Source: Clostridiaceae bacterium (GTDB lineage Bacteria; Bacillota; Clostridia; Oscillospirales; QAMX01). Taken from it: 5,818 nucleotides of DNA. The translations under genes and the position numbers were made by a program. Positions 1 through 5,811 of the stretch are shown here, one piece after another. A model generated the notes under the pieces. It saw only the letters and a program-made list of their open reading frames with translations, was not told the DNA's origin and did not search any database. The stretch's first letter is position 1. Every line of letters starts with the position of its first letter. The DNA lies in contig JAEDGJ010000150.1 in NCBI GenBank assembly GCA_016297585.1, forward strand, positions 1-5,818, in the 5' to 3' direction.

Positions 1-14
1 CCCGCCGATTGCGC

Positions 15-43
15 TTTACAAGGACGCCGAAGCATGGTATAAT
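15..43 (+). promoter_or_regulatory. Sigma-A-type promoter of the hflK-hflC-icd operon
   Basis: A -35 box TTTACA (15-20, one mismatch to TTGACA) and a perfect -10 box TATAAT (38-43) are separated by exactly 17 bases, the optimal spacing for the housekeeping sigma factor. Transcription would start near position 50, leaving a leader of about 55 bases before the hflK start. No other promoter is visible before icd, so this one probably drives all three genes. Confidence 0.85.
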
Positions 44-51
44 ACCGGGGA

Positions 52-73
52 AAAGAGGAAAGGCCCCCTCTTT
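52..73 (+). other. Short hairpin at the 5' end of the operon leader
   Basis: AAAGAGG (52-58) and CCTCTTT (67-73) are perfect reverse complements around an 8-base loop. The hairpin begins almost at the predicted transcription start, a place where stems often protect mRNA from 5'-end decay. A GGGG run (47-50) could compete for the CCCCC run (64-68). There is no T-run directly after it, so it is not a convincing attenuator. Function is inferred only. Confidence 0.35.
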
Positions 74-105
74 GCATAGTCCTGAAAGGAAAGGAAGGAT
101 CGCCC

Positions 106-1197
106 ATGGATCCACAGCGCGTGGTCAATGTCAATTTCAACGGCCGGAAGATCCGCAATATCGTCCTCGCCGTCGTGATCGCCGCCGCCGCGGCGCTGAT
201 CGCGCTGACGAGCTTCTACACCGTCGACGAAAAGGAATCCGCCGTCGTCACGACGTTCGGACGCGTGACCGACGTCACCGGCGCGGGCATGCACTGGAAG
301 CTGCCGTTCGGCATCCAGCGCGTCTACCTCGTCGAGGAGAACGTCTATCAGAAGATCGAGCTCGGCTACCGCTCCACCGACTTCGACGGGGATTACACCG
401 TCGTCGAGGACGAGTCGAAGATGATCACCGGCGATTATAACATCGTCAACGTCGATTTCTTCATCGAGTACAAGATCTCCGACCCGGAAAAGTACCTGTT
501 TTCGTCCGCGGAGCCGGAAATGGTGCTCAAAAGCCTCGCCCAGAGCCAGATCCGCAACGTCATCGGCTCCGCGACCGTCGACAGCGTGCTGACGACGGGC
601 AAGTCCGAGATCCAGATGCGCGTGCGCGAGCTGATCGCCGAGGAGCTTGAAAACTACGACATCGGTCTTGCGCTGACCGACGTCAAGATCCAGGACGCCG
701 AGCCGCCGACCGCCGAGGTCATCGAGGCGTTCAAGAACGTCGAGACCGCAAAACAGGGCGCGGAGACCGCGATCAACCAGGCGAAAGCCTATGAAAACGC
801 GCAGATCCCGAAAGCGCAGGCCGAGGCGGACAAGCTGCTGCAGACCGCCGAGTACAAAAAGCAGAGCCGCATCAACGAGGCGCGCGAACAGGTCGCCCGC
901 TTCGAGGCGATGTACGGCGAATACGCCCTGAATCCCGACATCACCCGCGTGCGCATGTACTACGAGGCCATCCGCGAGGCCTTCCCCGATACGAAGATCT
1001 ACATCGACGCGACCGACGGCTCGAGCGTGCAGACGCTCCTGCCGCTCGAGAGCTTCGTGAGCGTTCCGTCCGACACGAACGGCACTTCCGGGACACAGGC
1101 GTCTTCGACGCAGGGGTCTTCCGGGACGAGCGGCGCGGCCGGGACGGAAGGCTCCTCCGCCGGGGAGAGTACGGCGGAGATCCCGGATGAGGAATAA
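106..1197 (+). CDS. hflK: HflK, membrane SPFH-domain protein (FtsH modulator)
   Basis: A 363-residue SPFH/prohibitin-family membrane protein. In E. coli HflK pairs with HflC and the hetero-oligomer encloses and modulates the FtsH membrane protease. The ATG at 106 follows a purine-rich ribosome binding site (AAGGAAGGA, 91-99). The protein has a short polar N-terminus, one membrane segment at about residues 18-37, an SPFH domain from about 38 to 215, and a charged, Ala/Glu-rich helical stretch at about 205-265. The segment with QDAEPP (196-201), then AFKNVETAKQ, EARE-QVARFE and the late LLPLESF motif follows E. coli HflK closely. It lacks the long Gly/Pro-rich N-terminal region of the E. coli protein and ends instead in a Ser/Thr/Gly/Ala-rich tail (about 321-363). 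The next gene is hflC, 13 bases downstream, which supports the assignment. Confidence 0.92.
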   Translation: MDPQRVVNVNFNGRKIRNIVLAVVIAAAAALIALTSFYTVDEKESAVVTTFGRVTDVTGAGMHWKLPFGIQRVYLVEENVYQKIELGYRSTDFDGDYTVVEDESKMITGDYNIVNVDFFIEYKISDPEKYLFSSAEPEMVLKSLAQSQIRNVIGSATVDSVLTTGKSEIQMRVRELIAEELENYDIGLALTDVKIQDAEPPTAEVIEAFKNVETAKQGAETAINQAKAYENAQIPKAQAEADKLLQTAEYKKQSRINEAREQVARFEAMYGEYALNPDITRVRMYYEAIREAFPDTKIYIDATDGSSVQTLLPLESFVSVPSDTNGTSGTQASSTQGSSGTSGAAGTEGSSAGESTAEIPDEE

Positions 1198-1210
1198 GGA
1201 GGGGAGCGCC

Positions 1211-2104
1211 ATGAAAAGAAAATCGAAAGCCGTCCTGATCCTTGCCGCCGTGCTCGTGCTGCTCGCCGTGGTCGGCATCTCGTCGAGCGTCTATACCGTG
1301 CAGGAAAACGAGTACGCCTGCACCGTGCGCTTCTCGAAGATCGAAAAGACCGTCTCCGAGCCGGGGCTGTACTTCAAGGTGCCCTATGTGGACACGATCA
1401 AGACCTTCCCGAAGACGATCATGATCTATGACATCCCGCCGTCCGAGGTGCTGACCTCCGACCAGAAGTCCATGACCGTCGACAGCTACGTCCTGTGGAA
1501 CATCCGCGACCCGCTGACGTTCTACCAGACCTTAGGCTCCATCGGCGAGGCCGAGCTGCGCCTGAACGCGCTGGCGTACAACGCGCTGAAGAACGCGATG
1601 GGCGTGCTCGAGCAGAGCCAGATCATCAATCAGGCCGACGCCTCCGAGCGCAACGACATCTACGAGGCCATCACCGACGAGGTGGCGGGGTACGCCGCGA
1701 CCTACGGCATCGAGGTCACGGACATGAAGGTCAAGCGGCTCGACCTGCCGGAGGACAACGAGCAGGCCGTCTACGCCCGCATGATCTCCGACCGCAACCA
1801 GATCGCCGAGAAGTTCACCGCCGACGGCGCGTACGAGGCGAGCATCATCCGCAACGACGTCGACCGTCAGGTCAGCATCCTCGTCTCCGACGCGCGCGCC
1901 GAAGCCGCGTCGATCGAGGCCGAGGGCGAGCGCGAGTACATGCGCATCCTCGCCGACGCCTACAACACCCCCGACAAGCGCGCGTTCTATGAGTTCAACC
2001 TCTCGCTCGACGCCCTGAAGGATTCCCTGTCGGGCGAGCAGAAAACCATTATTCTGGGCAAGGATTCGCCGCTGGCGCAGCTCCTTGTCAATCCGGAGGA
2101 GTAA
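1211..2104 (+). CDS. hflC: HflC, membrane SPFH-domain partner of HflK
   Basis: A 297-residue SPFH-family protein, the usual partner of HflK in the membrane complex that regulates FtsH. I chose the ATG at 1211 because a strong AAGGAGG (1196-1202) lies 8 bases upstream and overlaps the hflK stop codon. An in-frame ATG at 1187 lies inside hflK, would place this ribosome binding site within the coding region, and would add eight polar residues before the natural N-terminus. One membrane segment spans about residues 7-26 behind the basic MKRKSK start. The SPFH domain covers about 27-195, with EPGLYFKVPYVDTIK (50-64) typical of HflC. A charged helix follows (about 195-250), then the conserved AFYEFNLSLDALKDSL end (258-273). 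It is shorter than E. coli HflC (334) and lacks that protein's insertion before the GIEV motif (166-169). Tight spacing implies translational coupling with hflK. Confidence 0.92.
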   Translation: MKRKSKAVLILAAVLVLLAVVGISSSVYTVQENEYACTVRFSKIEKTVSEPGLYFKVPYVDTIKTFPKTIMIYDIPPSEVLTSDQKSMTVDSYVLWNIRDPLTFYQTLGSIGEAELRLNALAYNALKNAMGVLEQSQIINQADASERNDIYEAITDEVAGYAATYGIEVTDMKVKRLDLPEDNEQAVYARMISDRNQIAEKFTADGAYEASIIRNDVDRQVSILVSDARAEAASIEAEGEREYMRILADAYNTPDKRAFYEFNLSLDALKDSLSGEQKTIILGKDSPLAQLLVNPEE

Positions 2105-2111
2105 AAAACAC

Positions 2112-3308
2112 ATGTCGAAGATTCAGATGAAGACCCCGCTCGTCGAGATGGACGGCGACGAGATGACCCGCATCGTCTGGAAGCTTTTGAAGGAAAAGCT
2201 CATCCTGCCCTACGTCGACTTAAAGACCGAATACTATGACCTCGGCCTGCCGCACCGCGAGGAGACGCAGGATCAGGTCACGGTGGACGCCGCGCGCGCG
2301 AATCTGCGCCTCGGCGTCGGCGTCAAGTGCGCGACGATCACCCCCAACGCCCAGCGCGTCGAGGAGTACCACCTCTCGAAGATGTGGAAGAGCCCGAACG
2401 CGACGCTGCGCGCCATCCTCGACGGCACGGTCTTCCGCCGCCCGATCATCGCGCCCGGCATCGAGCCCTACATCCCCACCTGGAAGCGCCCGATCACGAT
2501 CGCGCGTCACGCCTACGGCGACATCTACAAGTCCGTCGAGCTGCGCGCGCCCGCCGGCTCCCGCGCGGAGCTCTGCGTCACCGACGCCGAAGGCCGCGAG
2601 ACGCGCGAGCTCATCCACGCCTTCGACGGCGACGGCATCGTCATGGGCATGCACAACCTCGACCGCTCGATCGAGAGCTTTGCGCATTCCTGCTTCAAAT
2701 TCGCGCTCGACGCGGGCGAAAACCTCTGGTTCGGCGCGAAGGACACGATCTCCAAGACCTACGACCACCGCTTCAAGGACATTTTCGCGGAGATCTACGA
2801 GCGGGAGTATAAGGCGGCGTTCGAGGAGCGCGGCATCGAGTACTTCTACACGCTGATCGACGACATCGTCGCGCGCATCATCCGCTCGGAGGGCGGCGTG
2901 ATCTGGGCGTGCAAGAACTACGACGGCGACGTCATGAGCGACATGGTCGCGACGGCGTTCGGGTCGCTCGGCATGATGTCCTCCGTGCTCGTGTCGCCGT
3001 CGGGCGCGTACGAGTACGAGGCGGCGCACGGCACGGTCACGCGGCACTATTATAAGTACCTGCGCGGCGAGCCGACGTCGACAAACTGCATCGCGACGCT
3101 GTGGGCGTGGACGGGCGCGCTGAAAAAGCGCGGCGAGCTGGACGGCACGCCGGAGCTTTCCGCGTTTGCTTCTAGGCTCGAGGACGCGGCCATCCGCACG
3201 ATCGGCGACGGCATCATGACCGGCGACCTCGCGGCGATGTCGAAGCTCGAGAATCGCCGCGCCGTCGGCACGGAGGCGTTCCTCGACGCGATCGCCGAGC
3301 GGCTGTAA
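2112..3308 (+). CDS. icd: NADP-dependent isocitrate dehydrogenase, eukaryotic (IDH1/2-like) type
   Basis: A 398-residue enzyme that oxidises isocitrate to 2-oxoglutarate and CO2, producing NADPH in the cytoplasm. It aligns almost end to end with human IDH1 (414 residues) and belongs to the homodimeric subfamily rather than the E. coli Icd type. Substrate-site residues are present: Thr77, Ser94 in MWKSPN, Arg100, Arg132 in ARHAYGD and Tyr139 (same numbers as human IDH1), plus Lys210. The metal-binding aspartates are Asp250 in LIDD and Asp273/Asp277 in NYDGDVMSD. The cofactor loop AAHGTVTRH (304-312) keeps Arg311 and His312, which contact the NADP 2'-phosphate in this family. The start at 2112 is set by GGAGGAG (2095-2101), which overlaps the end of hflC. 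An in-frame ATG at 2085 lies inside hflC. It is the last gene of the operon, directly before a strong terminator. Confidence 0.95.
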   Translation: MSKIQMKTPLVEMDGDEMTRIVWKLLKEKLILPYVDLKTEYYDLGLPHREETQDQVTVDAARANLRLGVGVKCATITPNAQRVEEYHLSKMWKSPNATLRAILDGTVFRRPIIAPGIEPYIPTWKRPITIARHAYGDIYKSVELRAPAGSRAELCVTDAEGRETRELIHAFDGDGIVMGMHNLDRSIESFAHSCFKFALDAGENLWFGAKDTISKTYDHRFKDIFAEIYEREYKAAFEERGIEYFYTLIDDIVARIIRSEGGVIWACKNYDGDVMSDMVATAFGSLGMMSSVLVSPSGAYEYEAAHGTVTRHYYKYLRGEPTSTNCIATLWAWTGALKKRGELDGTPELSAFASRLEDAAIRTIGDGIMTGDLAAMSKLENRRAVGTEAFLDAIAERL

Positions 3309-3325
3309 CAGGTTCATATTCTGTA

Positions 3326-3370
3326 AAAATGCGGTTTTCGCGGGAGGGCTTTCCCGCAAAACCGCATTTT
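3326..3370. terminator. Strong intrinsic terminator, potentially bidirectional
   Basis: AAAATGCGGTTTT (3326-3338) pairs perfectly with AAAACCGCATTTT (3358-3370), and inside it GCGGGA (3340-3345) pairs with TCCCGC (3352-3357) around a 6-base loop. The only defect is one bulged C at 3339. This gives about 19 base pairs with an A-run before and a T-run after, so it could stop transcription in either direction. It starts 17 bases after the icd stop codon and separates the hflK-hflC-icd operon from the regulator gene. Confidence 0.9.
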
Positions 3371-3419
3371 GGACAAGCGGATTGTTAAAAGAATCAAATA
3401 CGGACGAATCGGTCAAAGC

Positions 3420-3425
3420 TATAAT
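3420..3425 (+). promoter_or_regulatory. Perfect TATAAT, possible -10 box of the AraC-family gene
   Basis: TATAAT lies between the terminator and the regulator's start codon, where a promoter is needed. The site 17 bases upstream (AATACG, 3397-3402) is a poor -35 match. The box also abuts the ribosome binding site (GGAGGTG, 3426-3432), so a start about 7 bases downstream would remove that site from the transcript. It may be a chance match or the -10 of a short-leader transcript. Confidence 0.3.
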
Positions 3426-3441
3426 GGAGGTGCGAAAAACC

Positions 3442-4320
3442 ATGTCCGAACGGCGCGCGCGGTTCCATTTTGACAACACCTTCGGCGACGAGCGCCGGCC
3501 GGTGGGCGCGTTCATCCTGTGGCAGGTCGGCGACCTGTGCTGCGAGCCGGGGTATACGGTGGCGGCGCACCGGCAGGCGGTGCATGAGCTGACGCTGGCG
3601 GTGTCCGGCATGGGCGAGAACCTCGCGGGCGGGACGGCGTATCCGATGACCCCCGGGACGCTGATCTTCAACCCGCGCGGCGACCTGCACGAGATCACGG
3701 CGGCGCGGGCGCAGACGCTGCGCTACTTCTACCTCGGCTTCGACTTCCCCGACACGCCGTCCCCGTCCCCCGAGATCGGGGCGCTGCGGACGTTTTTCGA
3801 GACCTGCGGCCCCTGCGCGGCAGCCGACGCGGGCGCGCTCGGCGACACGTTCGTGCGGCTGTTCGGCGAGGTCAACGCGTCGGACGCGGCGGGCAAGCTG
3901 CTGTGCGAGAGCGCGATGCAGGAGATCTTATGCCTTGCCTGCCGTCTGCTCGGCAAAAGCGGCGCGCATCCGTACCGGGCCTCCGACGCCCGCGCGGTCG
4001 ACGAGAAGCTCGTCTGCGACCTGATGCACTACCTCGACGCGCATCCGGCGGAGTCGGGCACGCTGTCGCGGCTGACGCAGGAGTTCGGCTACAGCTACAC
4101 GCATCTGGCGCAGAAGTTCGCCGAGATCACGGGCGAGAACCTGCGCGCGTATCAGAGCCGCGCCCGCTTCCGGCGTGCCAGAGAGTACCTCCGGCGCGGC
4201 GAGACGGTGACGCGCACGGCGGAGCTCTGCGGCTACCAGAGCATCCACGCCTTTTCCCGCGCGTTCCGGCGCGCCGAGGGCGTCTCCCCGAGCGAGTTCC
4301 GGCGGAAAAACTCCGCATAA
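3442..4320 (+). CDS. AraC-family transcriptional regulator with N-terminal cupin-like domain
   Basis: A 292-residue cytoplasmic DNA-binding regulator of the size typical for AraC/XylS proteins. The N-terminal half (about 20-105) looks like the cupin-type ligand-binding domain: AHRQAVHELTLAVSGMGE (42-59), YPMTPGTLIFNPRGDLHEI (67-85) and RYFYLGFDF (94-102) follow the pattern of AraC sensor domains. The C-terminal half (about 207-288) carries the two helix-turn-helix units. The first is LSRLTQEFGYSYTHLAQKF (208-226). The second is the family signature region VTRTAELCGYQSIHAFSRAFRRAEGVSPSEFRR (256-288). The ATG at 3442 is preferred because GGAGGTG (3426-3432) lies 9 bases upstream; an ATG at 3424 and a TTG at 3382 are in frame but have no comparable site. 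The inducer is unknown. The same-direction oxidoreductase 107 bases downstream is the most likely target or operon partner. Confidence 0.92.
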   Translation: MSERRARFHFDNTFGDERRPVGAFILWQVGDLCCEPGYTVAAHRQAVHELTLAVSGMGENLAGGTAYPMTPGTLIFNPRGDLHEITAARAQTLRYFYLGFDFPDTPSPSPEIGALRTFFETCGPCAAADAGALGDTFVRLFGEVNASDAAGKLLCESAMQEILCLACRLLGKSGAHPYRASDARAVDEKLVCDLMHYLDAHPAESGTLSRLTQEFGYSYTHLAQKFAEITGENLRAYQSRARFRRAREYLRRGETVTRTAELCGYQSIHAFSRAFRRAEGVSPSEFRRKNSA

Positions 4321-4387
4321 GCGCCTTTTTCCATGCCGCCGGGGCAAAAAAGAAGCCTTTTTACCCTGAAAAACGAAAAATCCCCGC

Positions 4388-4401
4388 GAAAACGCGTTTT
4401 C
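4388..4401. promoter_or_regulatory. Perfect 14-bp palindrome, candidate operator
   Basis: GAAAACGCGTTTTC reads identically on both strands. It lies in the 107-base gap between the regulator and the oxidoreductase, 9 bases before the AAGGAG ribosome binding site (4411-4416). The A-rich/CG-centre/T-rich pattern recalls LacI/CcpA-type operators, but the centre is two bases wider than the standard cre site. AraC proteins usually bind direct repeats, so the neighbouring regulator may not be its ligand. No clear promoter hexamers were found in this gap. Confidence 0.4.
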
Positions 4402-4427
4402 ACAATATGAAAGGAGACAAAATTCCC

Positions 4428-5522
4428 ATGTCCAAGATCAAAATCGGCATCATCGGCTGCGGCACCATCGCGAATTCCGCGCACATTCCGGCGTATCTGA
4501 AGAATCCGGACGTCGAGATCGTCTATTTCTGCGACATCCTGCCCGAGCGCGCGGCGGCGGCGGTCGAGAAGTACGGCTGCGGCAAGGCTGTCGAGGACTA
4601 CCACGTCGTGCTTGCTGACCCGGAGATCGACGCGATCTCGGTCTGCACGCCGAACAAGTGGCACTCGCTGATCTCGATCGACGCGCTGCACGCCGGGAAG
4701 AACGTCCTGTGCGAGAAGCCGGCGGCGCGCATCTATTCCGAGGCGCTGGAGATGCAGAAGGCGCAGCACGAGACGGGCAAGATCCTGAACATCGGCGTCG
4801 TGAACCGTTTCAACGACGCGGTGAACAAGATCAAGGAGTACATCGATTCGGGCAAGCTGGGCGACGTCTACCACGTCTACGCGTCGTTCCGCGCGTACCG
4901 TTCGATCCCCGGGCTGGGCGGCGCGTTCACGACGAAGTCGATCGCGGGCGGCGGCGCGCTGATCGACTGGGGCGTGCACTATCTCGACATCGTGATGTAC
5001 TGCTGCGGCGATCCGGAGCCGGTGACGGTCTCCGGCGAAGCGTTCTGCAAGCTGGGCGTCGACATGGAGAACTACGTCTACACGTCGATGTGGGCGGAGA
5101 ACACGAAGGACGTCCACGGCACTTACGACGTCGACGACTCGGTGACGGGTCTTGTGCGCACGAAGCGTGCGGACGGCTCGCGCGGCCCGGTGATCTCGCT
5201 GCACGGCGCGTGGGCGCAGAACATCGGCGTTGCGGACACCTACATCGACTTCATGGGCGACAAGGGCGGCATCCGTCTGCAGTACGGCTCGGACTTCACG
5301 CTCTACACGGTCGAAAACGGCTCGCTGATCTCCTACAAGCCCGCCTTCAAGACCCGCCCGCACTTCGAAAACGAGATCAACGCCTTCGTCGAAAACGTCA
5401 AGGCCGAAAAAGCCGGGGCGTATGCGAAGCTGCCTTCGCACATCGACTACGCGATCAAGACTTCGAAGATCATGCAGGGGATTTATGACTCGTCGGAAGC
5501 CTCAAGGGAGATTGCATTCTGA
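4428..5522 (+). CDS. Gfo/Idh/MocA-family NAD(P)-dependent oxidoreductase
   Basis: A 364-residue soluble dehydrogenase of the family that includes glucose-fructose oxidoreductase and inositol 2-dehydrogenase. The N-terminal Rossmann fold (about 1-122) starts with KIKIGIIGCGTIA (3-15), the glycine-rich dinucleotide loop, and includes SVCTPNKWH (71-79) and the conserved EKP (96-98) whose Lys97 is normally near the active site. The C-terminal alpha/beta domain holds GGGALIDWGVHYLD (174-187), where Asp180 and His184 match the family's conserved D-x-x-x-H catalytic pair. The ATG at 4428 has AAGGAG (4411-4416) 11 bases upstream; an in-frame ATG at 4407 lies before that site and is less likely. Family length is usual (330-400), and no residue appears lost. 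Substrate cannot be read from the sequence; a sugar, inositol or sugar-derivative role is inferred from the family and the adjacent AraC regulator. Confidence 0.93.
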   Translation: MSKIKIGIIGCGTIANSAHIPAYLKNPDVEIVYFCDILPERAAAAVEKYGCGKAVEDYHVVLADPEIDAISVCTPNKWHSLISIDALHAGKNVLCEKPAARIYSEALEMQKAQHETGKILNIGVVNRFNDAVNKIKEYIDSGKLGDVYHVYASFRAYRSIPGLGGAFTTKSIAGGGALIDWGVHYLDIVMYCCGDPEPVTVSGEAFCKLGVDMENYVYTSMWAENTKDVHGTYDVDDSVTGLVRTKRADGSRGPVISLHGAWAQNIGVADTYIDFMGDKGGIRLQYGSDFTLYTVENGSLISYKPAFKTRPHFENEINAFVENVKAEKAGAYAKLPSHIDYAIKTSKIMQGIYDSSEASREIAF

Positions 5523-5532
5523 GCTGGTACTT

Positions 5533-5570
5533 TCCGGGGGGCGCTTCCCGCCCCCCCGGACCCCTCCGGG
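5533..5570. repeat. GC-rich inverted repeats with a shared arm
   Basis: TCCGGGGGGCG (5533-5543) pairs with CGCCCCCCCGGA (5549-5560), with one extra C and a 5-base loop. The last six bases of that right arm, CCCGGA (5555-5560), also pair with TCCGGG (5565-5570) around CCCC, so the two hairpins exclude each other. They start 10 bases after the oxidoreductase stop and could weakly terminate transcription, since a T-rich but interrupted stretch (5572-5581) follows. A dispersed repeat is equally plausible. Confidence 0.6.
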
Positions 5571-5571
5571 C

Positions 5572-5614
5572 TACTTTCTTTGCGCGAGCAAAGAAAGTAA
5601 CAAAGAAAGCTCGC
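5572..5614. repeat. 12-bp perfect hairpin with GCGA tetraloop and a duplicated arm
   Basis: TACTTTCTTTGC (5572-5583) and GCAAAGAAAGTA (5588-5599) pair perfectly around GCGA, a stable GNRA-type loop if transcribed. The arm core CAAAGAAAG (5589-5597) is repeated at 5601-5609, so a second partner exists for the same left arm. GCGAGC (5584-5589) can also pair with GCTCGC (5609-5614) as a competing stem. From memory, not checked, similar TACTTTCTTTG/CAAAGAAAGTA palindromes recur between genes in many bacterial genomes. Confidence 0.7.
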
Positions 5615-5639
5615 TTAAGAGGACTAAAGTCCTCTTAAG
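5614..5639. repeat. 11-bp perfect inverted repeat with TAAA loop
   Basis: CTTAAGAGGAC (5614-5624) and GTCCTCTTAAG (5629-5639) are exact reverse complements separated by TAAA. No T-run follows, so it is not a standard terminator. It sits directly after the preceding hairpin and is part of the same array. Confidence 0.7.
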
Positions 5640-5654
5640 AATCTCTCCGGAACG

Positions 5655-5673
5655 CAAATCGCTGCGCGATTTG
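5655..5673. repeat. 8-bp perfect inverted repeat, branch 1 of the downstream element
   Basis: CAAATCGC (5655-5662) pairs with GCGATTTG (5666-5673) around a 3-base loop. Flanking TCTCC (5644-5648) and GGAGA (5680-5684) can add a second tier across an internal loop, although those bases are also claimed by other stems of the element. Confidence 0.65.
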
Positions 5674-5680
5674 TATACGG

Positions 5681-5785
5681 GAGAAGGACGCGAATCGAGA
5701 TGAGACTGTCGCAAAGGTCGCCGGAGCCTTGCGGCTATGCCCCGGGGTTCTTCGCGACAGTATCAGCCAGATTCGTAACCTTCTC
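5681..5785. repeat. 105-base nested inverted repeat, branch 2
   Basis: Three pairs of arms nest in order: GAGAAGG (5681-5687) with CCTTCTC (5779-5785), CGAATC (5691-5696) with GATTCG (5770-5775), and ACTGTCGC (5705-5712) with GCGACAGT (5754-5761). The first two are separated by matched 3-base internal loops (ACG and TAA). The apical part can fold further through CCGG (5721-5724) with CCGG (5742-5745) and AGCC (5725-5728) with GGCT (5733-5736). Nesting of this depth is unlikely by chance. No coding content is apparent. Confidence 0.6.
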
Positions 5786-5794
5786 CTCGTCTAA

Positions 5795-5811
5795 GCATCG
5801 CGAAGCGATGC
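5795..5811. repeat. 7-bp perfect inverted repeat, branch 3
   Basis: GCATCGC (5795-5801) pairs with GCGATGC (5805-5811) around GAA. It resembles the branch 1 hairpin in its ATCGC/GCGAT core, which suggests related palindromic units. It lies just inside the right half of the putative outer stem. Confidence 0.6.

Noticed and set aside
16..1278. A 420-codon open frame on the minus strand opposite hflK.
   Set aside because: It lies antisense to a clearly homologous gene, encodes Arg/Asp/Val-rich sequence with no recognisable domain, and is explained by high GC at third codon positions.
2220..3698. A 492-codon minus-strand open frame across icd, the terminator and the start of the regulator gene.
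   Set aside because: It runs through the strong terminator hairpin and two real genes, and its translation is low-complexity Arg/Ala/Asp/Val.
4343..4362. A possible terminator after the regulator gene (AAAAAG/CTTTTT or GGC/GCC followed by T-run).
   Set aside because: The stem is either only A-T pairs or three base pairs long, too weak to call.
3903..4427. A 175-codon upstream extension of the oxidoreductase frame.
   Set aside because: It overlaps the regulator gene, is Arg-rich without homology, and the GIIGCGTIA fold begins right after the ATG at 4428, which has a good ribosome binding site.
4233..5441. A 402-codon minus-strand open frame opposite the oxidoreductase.
   Set aside because: Same GC-bias shadow; no domain, and the + strand gene has full family motifs.
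5422..5703. A 93-codon + strand open frame running from the oxidoreductase end into the hairpin array.
   Set aside because: It starts inside a real gene in another frame and then translates palindromic repeats. Peptides of this kind (GYFLCASKESNKESS) look like spurious products of repeat DNA.
5755..5785. A T-arm-like stretch on the minus strand (GGTTACGAATC) suggesting a tRNA.
   Set aside because: No acceptor, D or anticodon arms at tRNA spacing; the bases are better explained by the nested stem.
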